From Methanospirillum stamsii (GTDB taxonomy: Archaea; Halobacteriota; Methanomicrobia; Methanomicrobiales; Methanospirillaceae), in contig NZ_CP176366.1 in the NCBI RefSeq assembly GCF_046244385.1, positions 3,803,518-3,867,517 on the forward strand: a stretch of 64,000 nt of DNA, read 5' to 3'. A model generated the notes under the pieces. It was not told the DNA's origin and did not search any database. It saw only the letters and a list, made by a program, of their open reading frames with translations. Shown one piece after another: positions 34,293 to 42,842 of the stretch (position 1 is its first letter; each line of letters starts with the position of its first letter). The translations under genes and the position numbers were made by a program.

Positions 34293-34310
34293 ATCATGCT
34301 ATAGTATGAT
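34293..34310. promoter_or_regulatory. Operator-like palindrome before the HicB/ATPase/TOPRIM operon
   Basis: ATCATGCTATAGTATGAT is self-complementary except for one pair of positions. It abuts the start codon at 34292, followed by AT-rich promoter-like sequence. The placement is like the operator at 3757-3778. Confidence 0.6.
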
Positions 34311-34366
34311 AAAAGATAAGTATTTTTCAGTATTATGCTGATTTCAGAATATAAAACTGAATTTTT

Positions 34367-34488
34367 TTATCTCTCCTCCCGGACAAACAACGCAGCCTTC
34401 TTCTTTGGCCAGCCCCGGATCATCTGACCGGACTCAGGGGGTTTTAAGTTCAGGAGCGATAAATCCTTCAGGACCAGGAGAACATCAC
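34367..34488 (-). repeat. Gene-tail repeat 2 (decayed copy of the 35387-35695 gene)
   Basis: The minus strand reads ESGQMIRGWPKKKAALFV to a stop at 34367. The last 45 or so bases match 35387-35433 with two differences. A second matching patch (CAGGACCAGGAGAA) occurs at 34470 and 35541. The part between is shortened, so this is a degraded copy with an internal deletion. It separates the MNT gene from the ATPase operon. Confidence 0.75.
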
Positions 34489-34521
34489 AAATAATAACTG
34501 ACCGGATTACATGTATGGATA

Positions 34522-34890
34522 TTATGCTTCAGCCGGATCTGGATGTGAAAAACAGATCGTGTCCGGATGCATGATAATACCACCCCGGATAAATTCCATC
34601 CGGATAGACTGTTCATTATTATATTCTTCCTTTGTCAGAGGAATAACATCAAAAGGAATATGATATTTCTGTACAGTTTTTACAATATGTTTACCAAGCA
34701 TATGAAAGCGTTTTGAGAATTCACATCCCTGAAATTTATCAGATACAATGGCAATATCAATATCACTCTGATCTGTTGCTGTTCCGGTTGAATATGAACC
34801 AAATAAGATAACAGGATTTACCTGGAGGCCTGATTTTTCAAGTTCCTGTATAAAAAACTGAATTATCTGAGTAATTCTGTCTTGATCCAT
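34522..34890 (-). CDS. MNT-type nucleotidyltransferase (antitoxin of HEPN-MNT pair)
   Basis: 122 residues. The nucleotidyltransferase core is clear: ILFGSYSTGTATDQSDIDIA, with the GSxSxG and the SDIDIAI metal-binding pair. In HEPN-MNT systems this enzyme silences the HEPN RNase by adding AMP to it. Its start overlaps the HEPN gene's end by 28 bases, so the two are coupled. Confidence 0.85.
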   Translation of the reverse strand: MDQDRITQIIQFFIQELEKSGLQVNPVILFGSYSTGTATDQSDIDIAIVSDKFQGCEFSKRFHMLGKHIVKTVQKYHIPFDVIPLTKEEYNNEQSIRMEFIRGGIIMHPDTICFSHPDPAEA

Positions 34891-35249
34891 GTAAACACCA
34901 GTTTTGCTCTTTGAAGTGTTGAATAAACTCTCTCGGGAGGTAAATCTCGCAGCGTATTATCAAGGTCCGGTGGATACCTCGCTTCAACACCCATCCCTTC
35001 TAATTCTTCGAGTAACGAGAAATCAGGTTCTGATATATCTAATGACAGCTCACCAGCGAAAAAAAGGAGACTATGTGTCTTTGGAGGGGTCTTCTTTTTT
35101 AATTTAACATAATATGCCTTCAAAATTTTTTCAAGGGCCAGATGAATAGTAAATGTAGCATGTGCTGGGAGATTACTTTCAAGCATCCGCTCTGCTGCAC
35201 TAAGGTCATATTCTGCTTGCTTTAACCATTCCTCTGAATTAGTTTTCAT
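34863..35249 (-). CDS. HEPN-domain protein (toxin of HEPN-MNT pair)
   Basis: 128 residues, mostly helical. It has the usual HEPN opening (EEWLKQAEYDLSAAERML), the central helix with FTIHLALEKILKAYYVK and the segment PPKTHSLLFFAGEL. HEPN proteins of this group are RNases held in check by the paired MNT enzyme. The classical Rx4-6H motif is not obvious, so the active residues may differ. It overlaps the MNT gene and lies next to a gene-tail repeat. Confidence 0.83.
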   Translation of the reverse strand: MKTNSEEWLKQAEYDLSAAERMLESNLPAHATFTIHLALEKILKAYYVKLKKKTPPKTHSLLFFAGELSLDISEPDFSLLEELEGMGVEARYPPDLDNTLRDLPPERVYSTLQRAKLVFTWIKTELLR

Positions 35250-35386
35250 TATATCTAATATTTAATAAATTTTGATGTAAACACAGATGAACGGGGATTC
35301 CAGATTTTTTATTCATATTCTGTTATTTGTAATATACATCTCCCTTTAACCCTTTATACTATATCATAAAAAAATTGGTGATTAAT

Positions 35387-35695
35387 TTATCTCTCCTCCC
35401 GGATAAACAAAGCAGCCTTCTTCTTTGGCCAGTCACGTATCATCACCCGGACCTGTTTTACGAGTACCACATACCTCCCGGAGATAATAATCCGATTCCC
35501 GGACTCCGAGAGTTCCAAATCCGGAACCAAAAGACCATTCAGGACCAGGAGAAGATCACTTGCTTGAATATTCCGGATAACTCCATGACCATCCAGGATA
35601 ACCTCACATGATCTATTTTCACCCGGACGAAGTCTTCCGACCTTTTCATACCTGACCGGAGGTCTCGGATGTTCTGCAGTAACAACGAATTTCAT
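35387..35695 (-). CDS. Small protein of the replicon-like operon; its tail is repeated downstream
   Basis: 102 residues from ATG at 35695, four bases after the stop of the PrimPol-helicase gene. Beta-rich N-terminus (KFVVTAEHPRPPVRYEKVG), middle NIQASDLLLVLNGLLVPDLE, basic C-terminus MIRDWPKKKAALFIREER. No recognised family. Parts of its 3' end recur at 34367-34488 and 32429-32513, which makes it the intact member of a small repeat family. It may take part in replication with the upstream genes; this is context only. Confidence 0.7.
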   Translation of the reverse strand: MKFVVTAEHPRPPVRYEKVGRLRPGENRSCEVILDGHGVIRNIQASDLLLVLNGLLVPDLELSESGNRIIISGRYVVLVKQVRVMIRDWPKKKAALFIREER

Positions 35696-35699
35696 CAGG

Positions 35700-38600
35700 T
35701 TACACCCTCTCTCGTCCCTTTTCCCGGGAATAACAGAGATCACAGATGCCGGTTTTCGTATCAGGATCATACCAGGACACTCCTCCGAGACCACAGACTT
35801 TGCACCGGCCATAGTCCTTATCTGCCCGGACCATCCCTGAAACATTGACCGTTCCGGGAATAGTCACATATGACAGACTGATTCGTGCAACCGCCTTTGA
35901 ATAACACCGCTCACAGATAACATGGGGATTTTGCTCTTCATCTTTCATCAGGGCAGACTTTTCGATATACATCACCCATTTCCCTCCACAGACAGTACAG
36001 GGGCCTTTCTTTACACCGGAGAGTTTAACGAATCCTTCCGGATCGATGGCAGAGATGGCAAGCATCGGATTACCGGAGGGCGGGAGATCTCCCCGGAGGC
36101 GGGAAGAAGTACATACCTCCCGCCCGTCGATTTTCTTCTCCGATTCAGAAATCACGGATGATCCTTTTGTTGTACCCTCTTCTGAAGTGCTGAGGGCGGG
36201 AGCAAAATCCACAGGAGTATGAGAACTAGCCGGCAGGTTAGGGTAACATACACTCTCATTCTCCCGCCCTAAGGTATTATTAAAAAAATTATTTTTATTA
36301 TAAGGAGTATTTATGGATTCTATTCCCGAATCATTCAGATCCGACAGGGCGGGAACTCCCGCCCTTAATTGATCCTCTCCCGCCTTCCCGCCCTCTCCTC
36401 CATCATGACCATCCGGAAAATTTCCCCGATCCCCGCCAGACGGAGAATTATCAAGCCAGCAACCACTACCGGATATCCAGTTCTGGTACACCTCATCATC
36501 CCAGACAAAACACATACACCGTCTTCTTGTCCGGCCTTCATCCTCAACACTGGTCCTATCAAGATACGATATCGCCGGACATTTCTCAAGCAGCCCTGAA
36601 TAACTCTTCCCATAACTATTGTACCCGCAGATGTGTTTCCTGATGGTCTGCTCAGCCGATCCGGTGACTTTAGAGAGTTCTGCAACGGTCCATTCCTGTC
36701 TGCCACTCCTTAAAACCTTGATAAGGGCCGACTCACTTCTGGTCAGTTTGGTAATCTGACTTCCGCATTCACCGTTGAGTGCGGTATACATCCTGCAGGC
36801 ATACTCAAAATCATCCATATTTGCATAAATGACCGTAAATCCATCTCTTTCCATCCGCTCACGCTGAAACTGATGGAGGCATGCAATCGACTTTATCAGG
36901 TCAAGAAGCATTCCGGGATTTCTCCGGTTTGTTGAGGATGAAAACCGGATTTTTCTGGCATATGGAATGACCACGTACACCGGTGACAACAGATCCCAGA
37001 TCTGATGGCATATCAGGACTTCATCCCGGGAAATGGATGCATCATCCGGAAGACACTCGGCACAGGCCAGTTCTCGTGCAAGCACTTTTTCATCCTGTTC
37101 ATGACTGTCATCAATCCAGCAGGTAAGCATTCGGTTCCAGACCTGGTCATCACCAGTCCCTTCCATCTTTGCAACCCACCAGACACACCGCTGCGGAATA
37201 ATACAGACCTGCCCTTTTCTATCCTTATTCACCGTCCGGTACACAAACGGCTTTTTAAATGAGGTGGTAACCCCTTTCAATGTCTCCTGCATAGGTTCAG
37301 ATAGAGAAACATCATCAAGGCAGATTGCAGTCCCACTTTTTAGATCTTCTACATAAAAGAGGGCCTTATCACTCATCCGGCCATCAAGACGAGAATCCGG
37401 AGGGATATGCCGGATCATCGTGTCAAATGCATGACTCTTTCCTTTTCCGGAATCTCCGGTAACAAGAACATGAAGACCGTTTGAATTCACCACCGACCGG
37501 GAAGCAAATGACATGATCAGGCATTGAGCAACGACCGTGTCTCCTTCATGATCTTTCGCAAAAGAATCCAGGATATAATCTACCGGATTTCCGGATTTCA
37601 AGATACCAGATGCAGCCTCTGCATGTTCACCTGTTTTGATGGGAACATCAGTCTCAATATCAGTTGCCGTATCAGCATCAGTACCAGTATTAGTATCAGT
37701 AACAGTATCAGTACGGTCAGGGACTTTTGGAATATTCCCATAAAATTCCGCCTTTGCCTGTGCCCGGTCCCGTGCCATCTGTTTTAATCGTTGCTCTGGA
37801 TCTCGCTTTTTTCCGGAAGATGGACCTTCAAACTTCTGGCGAAGTTCCTGCCACCTTTGCATTCCTCCACCGCATGAGTTATGATGACATCCGGCAAAAA
37901 TTGCCCCGGATTCAAACTGGATGGCATATGCCCCGTCCTTATGGGCGGATGAGAACGGGCATTCATCAAGAATAAAGAGCCTTCCATCGGAAAATTCCTT
38001 TTCCCGAAAGGAGAGATCATATGTCCGGAGCCATGAACCAAGATCGTTGACCTGGGTTCCTTTCTTCCGGACATCAGATGATCTCTCCTCTCCTAATGCC
38101 GGCGAAAGAAGGGAAGAAAGAGAGAAAAGAAGCTCCTTTGACACTACCCTGACCTCATCCGGAAGCGAGATGATTTCAGATCTCCGGTGTGGACGCTCCG
38201 TTGTTGAATCACCTTTTCGGGAGACCGTTCCATAGAGTTTCCATATCCGGGCAGCATTCGAGACAGATGTGTCAATATCCGAATCATCATCGGAAAAGAA
38301 GGTTTTGAGAACCAAAAGACAGTTTTTGACAAGGGTCAGACTTTCTGCATCGCTAGGAAGGGAGACCCGGTACAGGAGATGGGCACCGTTTCCTGAATCG
38401 GCTAAAACCGGTTCAGGCCAGCCAAGTTCAGAGAGAAATCCCCTGATCTTTTCTGCCTTTATCGCCGCCAGAGAATGTTCATTGTCGGTTGAGGAGATCC
38501 CGGAGATCCGTTTTGGATCGATGTCAATAGGAAACCACCGTCTGTTAATGATATCATCATCGGAGGTTGTCTTATCAGACTTCCCAAGTCTCATCTCTAT

Positions 38601-38828
38601 CCGGTTTGACCGTCGTGCAAGCAGGTCCGGATTTATCTCGTTGAGGGTTACGTAAATACCGCTGTATTCAGGATCGCTATCGAGGATCTGCACTTTTTCA
38701 GCAAGTTTTGCATAATCAGTAAAGTATCCGGATGAAACAGCGTTCTTTCGAAATGCCCTGACTTCAACGACCTGTCCGGGTGCAAACAGGATTTCACAGT
38801 TCTTTCTGATTGTATCAGCATGAGACAT
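35700..38828 (-). CDS. PrimPol-like primase fused to a P-loop helicase and C-terminal zinc ribbons
   Basis: 1,042 residues from ATG at 38828 (14-base overlap with the upstream gene). The archaeo-eukaryotic primase part has WFPIDIDPKR (metal Asp pair, about residue 100), ADSGNGAHLLYRV (SGNGxH), and DTSVSNAARIWKLYGT. A Cys/His-rich piece follows (CPFSS ... GCHHNSCGG). Then comes an acidic/Thr linker (TDTVTDTNTGTDADTATDIE), a P-loop ATPase with VTGDSGKGKSHAF (about 450) and AICLDDVSL, a helix-turn-helix near VAELSKVTGSAEQTIRKHI, and two Cys4 ribbons (CTVCGG...CERC; CKVCGLG...CDLC). This is the layout of virus and plasmid replication proteins. It would start DNA synthesis and unwind DNA for an integrated element. 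Confidence 0.87.
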   Translation of the reverse strand: MSHADTIRKNCEILFAPGQVVEVRAFRKNAVSSGYFTDYAKLAEKVQILDSDPEYSGIYVTLNEINPDLLARRSNRIEMRLGKSDKTTSDDDIINRRWFPIDIDPKRISGISSTDNEHSLAAIKAEKIRGFLSELGWPEPVLADSGNGAHLLYRVSLPSDAESLTLVKNCLLVLKTFFSDDDSDIDTSVSNAARIWKLYGTVSRKGDSTTERPHRRSEIISLPDEVRVVSKELLFSLSSLLSPALGEERSSDVRKKGTQVNDLGSWLRTYDLSFREKEFSDGRLFILDECPFSSAHKDGAYAIQFESGAIFAGCHHNSCGGGMQRWQELRQKFEGPSSGKKRDPEQRLKQMARDRAQAKAEFYGNIPKVPDRTDTVTDTNTGTDADTATDIETDVPIKTGEHAEAASGILKSGNPVDYILDSFAKDHEGDTVVAQCLIMSFASRSVVNSNGLHVLVTGDSGKGKSHAFDTMIRHIPPDSRLDGRMSDKALFYVEDLKSGTAICLDDVSLSEPMQETLKGVTTSFKKPFVYRTVNKDRKGQVCIIPQRCVWWVAKMEGTGDDQVWNRMLTCWIDDSHEQDEKVLARELACAECLPDDASISRDEVLICHQIWDLLSPVYVVIPYARKIRFSSSTNRRNPGMLLDLIKSIACLHQFQRERMERDGFTVIYANMDDFEYACRMYTALNGECGSQITKLTRSESALIKVLRSGRQEWTVAELSKVTGSAEQTIRKHICGYNSYGKSYSGLLEKCPAISYLDRTSVEDEGRTRRRCMCFVWDDEVYQNWISGSGCWLDNSPSGGDRGNFPDGHDGGEGGKAGEDQLRAGVPALSDLNDSGIESINTPYNKNNFFNNTLGRENESVCYPNLPASSHTPVDFAPALSTSEEGTTKGSSVISESEKKIDGREVCTSSRLRGDLPPSGNPMLAISAIDPEGFVKLSGVKKGPCTVCGGKWVMYIEKSALMKDEEQNPHVICERCYSKAVARISLSYVTIPGTVNVSGMVRADKDYGRCKVCGLGGVSWYDPDTKTGICDLCYSREKGRERV

Positions 38829-39108
38829 GCTCAATCTCCCGGAAAACAGCCGGATACTCAAACCGGATGGTCCATGCTGTGATGAGACATGGATTTTTTA
38901 AACTGCTGCCCCAGGCTGAAAAATGACAATTCATTACCGAGCCAATGACTCTTCGCCTGGATAGCGATGTTGCAGAGGAGAGATAGGGATACAGATAGGG
39001 CCTTTTCTGGATTTCATCCTCTATCATCCGGCGAGAAATCACTGAATGAGGCTGAATGGTCAGCGAACAGGCGGCAAACAGCACCTCGTCTGATAATTCT
39101 GTCTTCAT
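38815..39108 (-). CDS. Small protein between nuclease-like gene and PrimPol-helicase
   Basis: 97 residues from ATG at 39108, which overlaps the previous gene's stop (ATGA); the longer frame to 39165 is unlikely. Contains a helical first half (SDEVLFAACSLTIQPHSVIS) and a Ser/Arg patch (SSATSLSRRRVIGSVM) that could be a winged helix. No family recognised. It is translationally linked to both neighbours, so it belongs to the replicon-like operon. Confidence 0.65.
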   Translation of the reverse strand: MKTELSDEVLFAACSLTIQPHSVISRRMIEDEIQKRPYLYPYLSSATSLSRRRVIGSVMNCHFSAWGSSLKNPCLITAWTIRFEYPAVFREIEHVSC

Positions 39109-39437
39109 TCTTCGCTCCACGAAATTACGGATGCTCCTCCGGCATGAATCCTGTACCTGATCCATCCGGGTCTTCGATAAATCCAGAACTGGATCTCACC
39201 CGGAACCGAACCGGTTCTGATAAGTTCTGACAGACTGGCCAGTTCATGAGGAAAATGGGTGATTGTCAACCGTTTATTCGAGCGGATCACGAGGAAGAGA
39301 GCTTTGTTCTCCTTCCACCCGATAAGATCAAATCTTCGTTTCCTGCCGGTTATCTTCTCAGCCCTATATCCGGCCTTTTCAAGAGAAGTCATTGCGGCAT
39401 ACTCCGCTGTTCTTCCGGATTGCCAGGTAGTACTCAT
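39105..39437 (-). CDS. PD-(D/E)XK nuclease-like / Hjc-like small protein
   Basis: 110 residues with a good ribosome site (GGAAGGAGG). WQSGRTAEYAAMTSLEKAGY and GRKRRFDLIGWKENKALFLV resemble small archaeal PD-(D/E)XK proteins such as the Holliday-junction resolvase Hjc: an Asp in RFDLIG, but the usual E-x-K strand reads LVIRSNK. The catalytic Glu is thus missing or moved, and activity is uncertain. It is the first gene of the replicon-like operon. Confidence 0.65.
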   Translation of the reverse strand: MSTTWQSGRTAEYAAMTSLEKAGYRAEKITGRKRRFDLIGWKENKALFLVIRSNKRLTITHFPHELASLSELIRTGSVPGEIQFWIYRRPGWIRYRIHAGGASVISWSEE

Positions 39438-39902
39438 AGAAGTCCCCTCCTTCCGGAGTGGAATAGAGGATAAAGTCCTTTACTCTTGAGAACACATGTT
39501 ACGATTACCCCTGCTTGATTTCTTATGCGGCCAAGCTTTGAAAATTGGCGGGGGTACCCAGGTTTATCTTCGCATTGATTATTCACGTAAATCACCAGAG
39601 ATTGCGTTTTTATCCTGTTTCTTTATTATTTCTGAATACAGGATTTTTTTATCAACCTCTCATATGCCCCTCTAACTGACAAGGGTCTTACACAAATAAC
39701 TAATTTATAAATAAAAAGATACCTAATTGGGCGGGCGATTAATCAGCTTATGAGATGAAAATTTACCTTAAGAGGAATAATTCTGATTGTGAGGCTATAT
39801 ATAGCGCGAAAAATCGGAGATACTTTTTAGAGATCTGAAATTTATCTCATAAATAATATATATAAAAATTTATACCTCATTAAAACCAGGATACTATCAG
39901 GG
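39438..39902. other. Divergent promoter region between replicon-like operon and surface protein
   Basis: 465 bases, no gene seen. GCTATATATAGC (39794-39805) is a palindromic TATA element about 100 bases before the surface protein's start. A further TATA-rich stretch lies near 39850. The GC-richer part near 39545 (GGCGGGGGTACCC) has no recognised role. Confidence 0.4.
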
Positions 39903-42548
39903 ATGCCGGGGCTTATGGGGATGAACAATCTTTTCTCGTATCTGTGGATATCAGTTTTCATTATGCTCATATTCTGCACAATAGCAGCAGGATCAGACAC
40001 GCCGGAGATAGAACACAATACTCTGTTCCAGAACATGAGTGATAATCTACTATCGTCGGATGATAGCAGAATTTTGCTTTCAGCCGTTCTGGATAGAAAT
40101 TCAGAGTTACAAACTGCAATCATTGCTGCAGATAGTAAAACCGGACCACCAGTGAGGACTGAAGGGACCGGATGGCATGATGTTACCATGCCGGCTGTCA
40201 TATCTGAACCAGGGCAATACCGGGTTGTCAATGATTATACTGGTGTAGGTGAACAGATCGGTCTTTTGATCAACTGTTCGGATGTCTATGTTGATGGAAA
40301 CGGCCATACCTTCTCCGGTTCGTATGAAAATTATTGCTATGGCGTTGTTGCAGCGAATGATTACGAGATATCAAACATTACCGTAACGAATTTTAATAGC
40401 CGGAGATGTACCATCGGAGTTGCTTATTTAGGTGTTTTAGCCGGTGAAATAATAAACACGACCCATTATACGAATACCGGGGGAATATCGGTTGGAAACG
40501 GGGGTTCCATCCATATCACTCATAATACTATCTCCGGATATGATTCAGAAAATCCCTCCACTGAGATCTTTGGTATCGCAGGGACTGATGTCTCTGACCT
40601 GATTATTGAAGAAAACCAGATCTCAGATTTCGGCTCATCTGTTTACGCACTCAATTCAATTGGAATGATGTTTTCCAATGCACATAATTCCACTGTCCGG
40701 AATAATACCATGTCAGGACCGCTTGCAGTCGGACTTAATATTGAAAATACTGATGTAGAGGACAGTTTATATTCAAATATTTATAATAACCGGATATCAG
40801 GAGCTGATTCTCTTGGACTCAGTATTAGTAATGGATTATTTAGGGTAGCGAATAACACGGTTTTTTCCGGGAAAAATGGGATATTGGTAACTGCAGACGA
40901 CTCATTTATCACACAAAATATCATCCGTGATAATGCTGGAAATGGTCTTTCAATACATGGGAGAAATCTGACTATCCGGGAGAATATCCTGACAAATAAT
41001 ACATATAATTTTTATATTGACGGATTAGAAACCGAAGATTTTCTCCATACTATTGACCGGACAAATCTTTGCAACGGAAGGCCTCTTATCTATATCCGGG
41101 AATCTGAAGGCGACCTTATCGGTAAGACAGATAATCCGGCGATGGTGCTTGCGGTAAACTCCCGAAACCTCACCGTCCGGGATGTTTCAACCGGATCAAA
41201 CGTGGCCGGAATATTCCTTGTGAATTCAACGGGATCACATGTTTCTCATGCAACAGATTCAGGTTCTATTACCGGATCTGTAGCATTGAGATCGAATAAC
41301 TGCAGCATTTCAGATCTCATCGTATCCGCTAACAAGGGTTATGGAGTTACCCTTTTTGAGACAAGTAACATCACATTTAACCGGTTAGATGTATCCGGAT
41401 CTTCAAACACTGGTATCTTGGTACAGGTCTCCAGAGATACCCGGATAAACAACAGTTCTGTTGGCAATTTTAATCCAGAAACCCACGAGGATGATGCATC
41501 TGGTATTGAGATAAGTGAAAGTCATGGCATCGTAATAAATGATTCTGAATTCTCAAATGGTCCTTATTATGGTGTTTTTGTGGCAAATTGTAAGAATGTG
41601 TCAGTTCAAAACACAAAAATCATGGGTAACAAGGAGTCTGGTGTTTACTTCATACAGGATTCTTTTGTGTCAGTTGATAATTCTGACATTCTGGATAATG
41701 AAGACTGCGGAATTTCAATGGACTTTATCAGTAACTTTACCCTTAACCGGAATTTTGTCACCGGGAATAAAAAGTCCGGAGTAATGTTTCTTGACGTAAA
41801 GGATGGGATAATAGCCGACAATCTTTTTAATAACTCGGAAAATGTGATATTTGTTTATGAAAAGACTCCGCTTGTGTGGAATACTACTCTCACACAGGGT
41901 GAAAATATTGCAGGCGGGCCGTATCTTGGTGGTAATTTCTGGGCGAATCTGAATGGTTCAGGATTTTCACAGACTCATGCTGACCGGGGAGATGGGATAT
42001 GCAATGCATCCTACCGTATTGCTACAGAAAATATGGATTATCTTCCGCTGGCCGTTCCATCAGACGATATTATTCCTGATTTTATCGCAGGTCCAATCTC
42101 CGGAACACCCCCTCTTTCGGTGAAATTCACTGATAATTCGACCGGATATCCAAAAGCATGGAACTGGACATTCGGGGATGGCACATTCTCAAGCGAACAA
42201 AACCCTATTCACATCTATTCCGGGATAGGTAGGTATTCAGTGATCCTGGAAGTCACCGGTAGAGACGGAAAACAGGGAATCACTCAAAAACAAGGATTTA
42301 TTGATGTAAATGCCGGAAGGTATATCGGTCCGAACGGGATGCTTTTTGTGAATTCTACTCCGCAAAATGCATCAATATACCTTGATAATCTGTTTATTGG
42401 TCTTTCTCCACTAAAAGCGATTGGAATTTCTGCTGGACAGCATACGATAATGATTTCACATGAGGGGTATCAGAATAGGACTGATTCAATATGGGTAAAA
42501 TGTAATGAGATGACCTATGTTCCGGCTATACCCCTGCGAAAAAAATGA
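39903..42548 (+). CDS. Secreted NosD-type beta-helix protein with PKD and PEGA domains
   Basis: 881 residues. Signal peptide (MNNLFSYLWISVFIMLIFCT, residue 7 may be the true start). About 110-700 is a right-handed parallel beta-helix with short repeats of the form NxIxxN / ITHNTISGYDSE / SVDNSDILDN, as in NosD and carbohydrate-active proteins. A PKD domain follows (GTPPLSVKFTDNSTGYPKAW, NWTFGDGTFSS). The C-terminus is a PEGA domain (LFVNSTPQNASIYLDNLFIG, HTIMISHEGYQN). Such proteins sit in the cell envelope and bind polysaccharide or other surface components. No anchor helix is evident. Confidence 0.87.
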   Translation: MPGLMGMNNLFSYLWISVFIMLIFCTIAAGSDTPEIEHNTLFQNMSDNLLSSDDSRILLSAVLDRNSELQTAIIAADSKTGPPVRTEGTGWHDVTMPAVISEPGQYRVVNDYTGVGEQIGLLINCSDVYVDGNGHTFSGSYENYCYGVVAANDYEISNITVTNFNSRRCTIGVAYLGVLAGEIINTTHYTNTGGISVGNGGSIHITHNTISGYDSENPSTEIFGIAGTDVSDLIIEENQISDFGSSVYALNSIGMMFSNAHNSTVRNNTMSGPLAVGLNIENTDVEDSLYSNIYNNRISGADSLGLSISNGLFRVANNTVFSGKNGILVTADDSFITQNIIRDNAGNGLSIHGRNLTIRENILTNNTYNFYIDGLETEDFLHTIDRTNLCNGRPLIYIRESEGDLIGKTDNPAMVLAVNSRNLTVRDVSTGSNVAGIFLVNSTGSHVSHATDSGSITGSVALRSNNCSISDLIVSANKGYGVTLFETSNITFNRLDVSGSSNTGILVQVSRDTRINNSSVGNFNPETHEDDASGIEISESHGIVINDSEFSNGPYYGVFVANCKNVSVQNTKIMGNKESGVYFIQDSFVSVDNSDILDNEDCGISMDFISNFTLNRNFVTGNKKSGVMFLDVKDGIIADNLFNNSENVIFVYEKTPLVWNTTLTQGENIAGGPYLGGNFWANLNGSGFSQTHADRGDGICNASYRIATENMDYLPLAVPSDDIIPDFIAGPISGTPPLSVKFTDNSTGYPKAWNWTFGDGTFSSEQNPIHIYSGIGRYSVILEVTGRDGKQGITQKQGFIDVNAGRYIGPNGMLFVNSTPQNASIYLDNLFIGLSPLKAIGISAGQHTIMISHEGYQNRTDSIWVKCNEMTYVPAIPLRKK

Positions 42549-42842
42549 GTGTAGAGATTAAAATTTTCGAAAAAAAATCAGGAAATATCAGATCTTAACA
42601 AAGGGATTAATTATCTCCAGATTTTTAATACATTGGAGATCCTGAGTAGTCCGGGTAACTAATAGATTATTATTGATAATGATATAACCTTCAATTTGCA
42701 TTTATTCTCAGTGTTATTGTTTTTTTTAAACCCTGCATTAATTCAACGAAATTTTCAGCCTTAGTACTGGTATGGATTTTACCAACGTGTTTAACACAAA
42801 AACCAAACTTTCATGATATCGTGAGAGATAAGTAATATACTT

